Below the pieces are notes generated by a model, which was not told the DNA's origin, ran no database searches, and saw only the letters and a program-made list of their open reading frames with translations. DNA of 18,888 nucleotides from NCBI GenBank assembly GCA_910586765.1, contig CAJUJJ010000041.1, positions 1-18,888 of the forward strand. Direction: 5' to 3'. Origin of the DNA: an uncultured Clostridia bacterium. Lineage in GTDB: Bacteria; Bacillota; Clostridia; Lachnospirales; Anaerotignaceae. Shown here piece by piece: positions 13,574 through 18,888 of the stretch (its first letter is position 1; every line of letters starts with the position of its first letter). The position numbers were made by a program, and so were the translations under genes.

Positions 13574-15670
13574 ATGCAGAAAATAAAAAAAGTAATATCG
13601 CTGTTTATGTCGTTTGTGTTTTTGCTTTCCTCATTTTCGGAGGTGTTTGCAGGGACTTCACTTGAAAATGCTTTAAACAAAGTTCATCTTTATGTCAAAG
13701 AAGGCAAAGGACAACAGTTATTGACTTGGAAAGGTGTGATTGACGCAGACAACTTTGCACCAGCAATAATTGTATATCGTTCTGAGGACGGCAACGAATA
13801 TCCAGCCTATTGTGCCAATCCCAACAGACCAGGTGTAGAAGATTTAATTGCAAAAAGTTATGATGTTGACGTGGATAAATTGGACACCGACCCTCATGTA
13901 TGGGGCGTTATTACAAATGGTTATCCTTACAAAAGTCCTCAAGAACTGGGACTTTCTACAGAGTATCAGGCATATTATGCTACAAAAATGGCAGTTTGGG
14001 CAACAGTTCACGCCAATTACAGCAACTTAAATGATTGGAAAGCAAACGGCTCACACAATCAGCCTGTGGAGGCAGCTATGAAAAATTTAGTAGCAAAAGG
14101 CAAAGCAAACGATGTTGTATATGCCACATGGCTTGCAGTCAATCCTAAATCACAAAAAGCAGAAGTGGACAGTATTGACAGTAATTACTATTCGCAAGAA
14201 TTTGAAATCAAATCCAATGTCAAAATTGATAGTTTTAAAATTGTATTTGATGGAAATGTGCCAGAAGGTGTAAAAGCAACAAATTTACAAAATGAAGAAC
14301 AAGAAACATTTAGTGGTGACACAAATGCAATAAAAGTGTTAATTCCTAAAAAAGATGGTGGAGAACAAAAAGGCACATTTAACGTCATTGCAAAAGGAAA
14401 ATTGGAAAATAAAGCTGTTATGTTTGGCATATCTCATAGTGGCAAAAAGCAAGATTATTATGTTGCACCCATACCATTTTATAATGGCGATTCCATCGGA
14501 AAAGTAACTTATTATGCAGACGGCACAACTCCCCCACCAGATGAACCAAAAGAGCCAGACAATCCAGACCAGCCAGACCAGCCTAACACACCAGATACAC
14601 CAGACATACCAGAACCAGGAAAAGGCTTACAGATATTAAAAGTTAAAGCAGGTACAACACAAGGACTTTCTGGTGCAGTATTTCGTTTGACAGACGCTGA
14701 TGGTGGTATTATTGGAGATTATGTGACAGACGAACAGGGAGAAATTTCTATACCAGATTTAGCAGTTGGTGCTTATTATGTAGAAGAAATCGTTGCTCCA
14801 GAGGGCTATTTATTAGATAAAAACAATCATAAAGATTTTGTTATCAATACCGTTGACCCTGTGATTGTCACATTTGCCAATGAAGAAATGGCAGAATTAG
14901 AAGTCAAAAAAGTAGACGCTGATACTGGAGAACCATTAAGTGGTGCAAGTATCAGAGTTGCTTATGATGGTGGAAGTGATTGTTATGATGTTTATACCAA
15001 TAACGCAGGTACAGCAACATTGTCAAATTTAAAAAGTGGTACATACACTGTAACAGAAATCACTGCACCAGAAGGCTATTTATTGGATAACACTCCTCAA
15101 AGTATCAAATTAGAGGCAGGGAAAAAAGCTACCCTCACAGTAAAAAACAAAGCAAAACCAGGACTTCTGATTAAAAAATATGATGAAGATACAGGTATGC
15201 CTTTGCAAAATGCAGAGTTTTCTGTAAAGAAAAAAGACGGCTCTATTGTATATGAGGGTATGACAGACAAATCCGGACAAATAAAAATAGAAAATTTAGA
15301 GCCAGATTGGTATACCATTACAGAAATTGCACCACCAAAAGGCTATTTGATAGCAACAGAAAGCAAAGAGGTCAAATTAGAGCCTAATAAAGTTACAGAA
15401 ATCAAATTTGATAACAGATTAAGACCAGCATTACAGATTATGAAAATTGATAGTCAAACAGGTAAGCCATTAAAAGGTGCAGTATTTAAAGTGGTGAAAA
15501 CAGAGGACAGCACAGAATCTGAATATACTACAGATGAAACTGGAACAATACTCATACAAGATTTAGACGAAGCAATTTACACTGTAACAGAAGTGAAAGC
15601 TCCTGATGGGTATTTGTTAGACGAACAGCACAAAGATATTAAATTAGAATGGGGTAAAAGAATGGGGTAA
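13574..15670 (+). CDS. Cna-B repeat surface adhesin, N-terminal part (frame broken by 13-bp duplication)
   Basis: Secreted, wall-anchored adhesin type. The start is ATG 13574, 8 nt after GGAG (13562-13565), rather than the in-frame ATG 13556 that overlaps the upstream stop. Residues 1-28 are a signal peptide (ending EVFA). Next is a thioester-domain-like region with YCANP (C80) and ATKMAVW (T137-W142), where Lys stands at the usual Gln position of TQxAIW. A Pro/Asp-rich linker (about 317-350) leads to Cna-B (prealbumin-like) repeats 1-4 (LQILKVKAG, LEVKKVD, LLIKKYD, LQIMKID), each with the isopeptide Lys and the TE-APxGYLL glutamate motif. The frame ends after KLEWGKRMG because AGAATGGGGTAAA is duplicated; the protein continues in another frame. 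The sortase lies two genes upstream. Confidence 0.9.
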   Translation: MQKIKKVISLFMSFVFLLSSFSEVFAGTSLENALNKVHLYVKEGKGQQLLTWKGVIDADNFAPAIIVYRSEDGNEYPAYCANPNRPGVEDLIAKSYDVDVDKLDTDPHVWGVITNGYPYKSPQELGLSTEYQAYYATKMAVWATVHANYSNLNDWKANGSHNQPVEAAMKNLVAKGKANDVVYATWLAVNPKSQKAEVDSIDSNYYSQEFEIKSNVKIDSFKIVFDGNVPEGVKATNLQNEEQETFSGDTNAIKVLIPKKDGGEQKGTFNVIAKGKLENKAVMFGISHSGKKQDYYVAPIPFYNGDSIGKVTYYADGTTPPPDEPKEPDNPDQPDQPNTPDTPDIPEPGKGLQILKVKAGTTQGLSGAVFRLTDADGGIIGDYVTDEQGEISIPDLAVGAYYVEEIVAPEGYLLDKNNHKDFVINTVDPVIVTFANEEMAELEVKKVDADTGEPLSGASIRVAYDGGSDCYDVYTNNAGTATLSNLKSGTYTVTEITAPEGYLLDNTPQSIKLEAGKKATLTVKNKAKPGLLIKKYDEDTGMPLQNAEFSVKKKDGSIVYEGMTDKSGQIKIENLEPDWYTITEIAPPKGYLIATESKEVKLEPNKVTEIKFDNRLRPALQIMKIDSQTGKPLKGAVFKVVKTEDSTESEYTTDETGTILIQDLDEAIYTVTEVKAPDGYLLDEQHKDIKLEWGKRMG

Positions 15671-15672
15671 AA
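15646..15672 (+). repeat. 13-bp tandem duplication that breaks the adhesin frame
   Basis: AGAATGGGGTAAA at 15646-15658 is repeated exactly at 15659-15671 (the match extends one base further, to A15672). The second copy creates the TAA stop at 15668-15670 in the upstream frame. With a single copy the reading would be KLEWGKTKTLVFENKARP, which fits the end of a Cna-B repeat as seen in repeats 5 and 6. Confidence 0.95.
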
Positions 15673-18600
15673 CAAAAACGCTTGTATTTGAAAATAAAGC
15701 AAGACCATCTCTTGAAATACTTAAAATAGATGAAGCAACCAAAAAGCCACTTGCTGGAGCAAAATTTAAAGTTACAAGTACAGAAGGTAATACCACATCA
15801 GAATATGTTACAGATGATACTGGTAAAATATTGATTGAAAATCTCAATGCGGAAATCTACACCATAGAAGAAATCGTTGCTCCTGATGGTTACTTGTTAG
15901 AAGAACAGCACAAAGATGTAGAGTTAGAATGGGGCAAAACAAAACAAGTGGTGTTTACAAATAAAAAACGCCCTGTCCTCACCATCAAAAAAATAGATAG
16001 CAAAACAAAAGAACCCTTAGCAGGTGCAAAATTTAAAGTTACAAAAACAGAAGATAAAACAGTGAGCGAATATACAACAGATAAAACAGGTACGATAACA
16101 ATAGAAAAATTAGACGAAAGCATTTATACAGTGGAGGAAGTTACTGCACCAGAAGGTTATATTTTAGAACCACAGCATAAAGAAATTGCTTTAGAATGGG
16201 GAAAAAATAAAACACTTGTGTATGAAGATACCAGAAAACCAACACTGATTATTACTAAAACAAACGCTTTAACATACAAACCAATCCCCAATACAACATA
16301 TAAAATTGAGTATGAAGGACAAAACGGTGGTATTACAACACTTGGTACATACAGAACAGACAAAAATGGACAAATTATATTACCAAAAGTGGAGCCAGGT
16401 TGGTATATCATTACAGAAATTCGTCCAGCACAAGGTTTTAGCAAGCCATCTAATGTTGTGACAAGAAAATATCTTACACCAGGTGAAAATGCTTATACTG
16501 TAGTGAATACGGAAGAAAATACACAACAAAATGAAAATAGTATTACATCTCCGTCAACAAATATAAATAATTCAAATAATACTACTCCCCCATCAGCAAA
16601 CAAAGATAGTGTAGCAAATAAAGATAGTGTAGCAGATAAAGTAGAAAATATTTTTACAAGTATCATAGAAAACAATAAAAATAATCAAACTTTAAATAAT
16701 AATGTAGCAGTCAAAGTTACATCAGGAAGTGCTTACAACTTAGGGGAAGAAATTGTCAACTATCCTTTAAACAGTATTGTCATTAAAAAAGTAGACGCAA
16801 ATACTTCTGAATTGCTTGACGGTGCAGCATTTGAAGTACGAAAAGTAACAGAAGATATTTCTGGAAATTCCGGCACAATCATAGGCAGATATACTACAGA
16901 TAATTCTGGTGTCATTGTGATTACTGGACTTGAGCCAGGAGGCTATATTATTGAAGAAGTAAAACCACCTACAAATTACTTACTTTCTGAAAATAGCCAG
17001 CAACAGGCATGGTTAAAAGCAGATGGTACATCTATTGTAGAAGTTACTTTTTCCAATTATCCTTATGGCAGCATATTGGTATCCAAAACAGACGCATTGA
17101 CAGGAAAACCGCTTGCCAATGCTAGATTTAAAGTGACAACAGGTGCAGGAACAGCAGCAGGTAGTAGCAATGGAGAATTTATAACAAATGAAAATGGTGA
17201 ATTTTTAGTGCCAAATTTAAAACCAGGCAGTTATGTTGTAACAGAATTAGAAGCACCTCAAAATTATGTATTAGACATGACACCACAAACGGTTGATATT
17301 GGTACAGACGGCAAAGTTTACAAACTCAGCTTTAAAAATCAACCAGTTAGCACTCTGGTAATATTAAAAATGGATTCCAACAGCAAAAAACCATTAGCAA
17401 ATGCAGAATTTAAAGTCACTACAAGCAAAGGCGATGTAGTAGGAAAAGGGAATGGCATATTTAAAACAGATGAAACAGGAACGATTACCATACCTAACTT
17501 ACAAAAAGGCAGTTATATTGTAGAAGAAATCAAATCTCCAGAAGGATATTTGTTAGAAAATCAATCAAAAACTATTTCTATGGATTATGGAAAAACATAC
17601 ACGCTTGAGTTTTTTAATAAGCCCCTTGCTTCTGTAATTATCAAGAAATTTGATTCTGAAAATAAAGAGCCTTTAAGTGGTGCAATATTCAAAATAAGTA
17701 AAAAGAGTGGTAATGTGGTTGGAGAATATACCACTGATAAAAATGGTATGATACAAATAGATGAATTACAACCAGGCTGGTATACTGCTGTAGAAGTAAA
17801 ATCCCCAGACGGTTATTTATTAAATGACACGATAAAAGATTTTGAAATTAAAACAGGTAAAACGGTTACAGTAGAATTTCCCAATCAAAAATTAACATCA
17901 CTTATCATCAAAAAAACTGATGAAAAAAGTGGCGAACCCCTAAGCGGTGCAAAATTTTATGTAGAAAAACAAAACGGGGAACACGTTGGAGAATATACTA
18001 CTGACAAAGATGGCACAATCAATATTGCGACACTCTCCCCTGATTGGTATGTGATTAGAGAAAAACTGTCACCAGATGGCTATTTATTAGATGAAACACC
18101 TAAAACCGTTGAAGTAAAAACAAACGTACCTACTGTTGTGACTTTTACAAATAAAAAATTAACGGCTTTAGAAATTAAAAAAATTGATGAAAAAAGTGGC
18201 GAACCATTAAGTGGTGCTAAATTTATTATAGAAAGACAAAACGGTGAAAAAATGGGAGAGTATACCACTGACAAAGCTGGAAGTATCAGTATTCCAGAAC
18301 TTTCTCCAGACTGGTATATAATAAAAGAGATAAAAGCACCAGACGGTTATTTGTTAGATGAAACACCTAAAACCGTTGAAGTAAAAACAAATACCCCTAC
18401 TATTGTTACTTTTACAAATAAAAAGTTGACTGCTTTACAGATTAAAAAAATTGATGAAAAAAGCGGAGAGCCTTTGAGTGGTGCAAAATTTAAAGTGACA
18501 AAACAAAGTGGCGATGTCATCGGTGAATATGCCACAGATAAAGATGGATTTATCAATGTACCAACATTAGAACCTGGTTACTATGCTGTATCAGAAATGA

Positions 18601-18888
18601 AAGCACCAGACGGTTATTTATTAGATGAAACGCCTAAAACGATTGAAGTAAAAACAAATACCCCTACTATTGTTACTTTTACAAATAAAAAATTGACTGC
18701 TTTACAGATTAAAAAGGTTGATGAAAAATCTGGAGAACCCTTGAGTGGTGCAAAATTTATTGTAGAAAGACAAAACGGTGAAAAAATGGGAGAATACACC
18801 ACTGATAAAGCTGGTAGTATCAGTATTTCAGAGCTTTCTCCAGATTGGTATGTAGTAAAAGAGATAAAATCACCTGAAGGTTATTTGT
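15648..18888 (+). pseudogene. Cna-B repeat surface adhesin, continuation (repeats 5-15), runs off window
   Basis: After the 13-bp duplication this frame is open to the window end (1,080 codons) with no stop. It holds Cna-B repeats 5-7 (LEILKID, LTIKKID, LIITKTN), an Asn/Ser-rich linker of about 85 residues, then repeats 8-15 (IVIKKVD, ILVSKTD, LVILKMD, VIIKKFD, LIIKKTD, LEIKKID, LQIKKID, LQIKKVD). It has no start codon with a ribosome site, so in this sequence it is untranslated unless by frameshift or by loss of one duplicate unit. With the 13574 part the whole protein would exceed 1,760 residues before the window end. The sorting signal is not in view. Repeat Lys, Glu and C-terminal Asn (TFTNKK) residues for isopeptide bonds are mostly kept. 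Confidence 0.85.
17640..18888 (+). repeat. Homogenised 267-bp Cna-B repeat array
   Basis: The first-strand codons IKK or IIKK start at 17640, 17907, 18174, 18441 and 18708, exactly 267 bp (89 residues) apart. Some blocks are nearly identical in DNA, for example 18391-18440 and 18658-18707. Repeats 13 and 15 share VERQNGEKMGEY-like and SPDWY segments while repeat 14 has KQSGDVIGEYAT, so a 534-bp alternation is laid over the 267-bp unit. Recent duplication or gene conversion is likely. Confidence 0.9.

Larger units (their letters stand above)
6949..18888. mobile_element. Integrated plasmid-like/ICE element (Tn1549-like), left part only
   Basis: From the tRNA-Thr boundary to the window end the genes are an integrase stub, parA, parB, a RepA_N-type initiator, a membrane protein, a sortase, a BRO/KilAC protein and a Cna-B adhesin. 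ParA-ParB-RepA_N followed by surface-protein genes is typical of Tn1549-like elements of Clostridia. It interrupts the expected sigH-rpmG-secE-nusG order at a tRNA gene, a common integration site. The right end, relaxase and type IV transfer genes are not in view, so mobility is not shown. The exact left attachment site is inferred to lie in the tRNA 3' half or its terminator. Confidence 0.75.

Noticed and set aside
15644..18802. A series of minus-strand ORFs of about 60-95 codons at regular spacing
   Set aside because: They recur at the same place in each Cna-B repeat and are antisense shadows of the repeat codons; no ribosome sites or independent features.
17640..18888. Regular direct repeats as a CRISPR array
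   Set aside because: The repeats are 267 bp, fully protein-coding and contiguous, with no short repeat/unique spacer pattern.

Overview
The window is AT-rich and reads as the chromosome of a low-GC, spore-forming Firmicute, probably class Clostridia (Lachnospirales-like). The evidence is the gene order cysE-cysS-mrnC-rlmB-rae1(yacP)-sigH, a T-box leader, heavy use of AGA and ATA codons, and a sporulation sigma-H gene. A genus cannot be named from the sequence alone.

Region 1 (1-700) is the end of a stable-RNA operon: tRNA-Glu (cut by the window edge), 5S rRNA, tRNA-Thr(TGT), a CAT tRNA that looks like tRNA-Ile2, tRNA-Asp, tRNA-Val, elongator tRNA-Met, then a terminator. Region 2 (700-6770) is core chromosome. 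A promoter drives two small unknown genes coupled to ispF (isoprenoid synthesis). A cysteine-type T-box leader then precedes cysE (serine acetyltransferase) and cysS (cysteinyl-tRNA synthetase), so making cysteine and charging it onto tRNA appear to share one uncharged-tRNA sensor. The conserved RNA-metabolism genes mrnC, rlmB and rae1 follow, and then sigH.

Region 3 (about 6800-18888) starts with a tRNA-Thr(GGT) gene that has its own promoter and terminator. Directly after it lies the C-terminal stub of a tyrosine integrase, then genes typical of Tn1549-like integrative and conjugative elements: parA, parB, a RepA_N-type replication initiator, a membrane protein, a sortase, a BRO/KilAC antirepressor-like gene, and a very large Cna-B repeat surface protein that runs off the window. 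In many Firmicutes rpmG-secE-nusG follow sigH, so the element seems to have entered at the tRNA-Thr gene between these blocks. No transfer genes are in view.

The main surprises are in the element. (a) parB contains a perfect 33-bp inverted repeat (16-bp arms around one base). (b) repA is split into two overlapping frames exactly at three 23-bp iterons; one more iteron copy would rejoin the frames. The next 150 bp hold a 15-bp tandem repeat and a long hairpin, as expected of an origin inside the rep gene. (c) The giant adhesin is broken by an exact 13-bp tandem duplication, and beyond it the frame stays open for 3.2 kb to the window end. So two genes in one element are switched or broken by a change in repeat copy number. 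This fits reversible phase variation or recent decay; the sequence alone cannot tell which.
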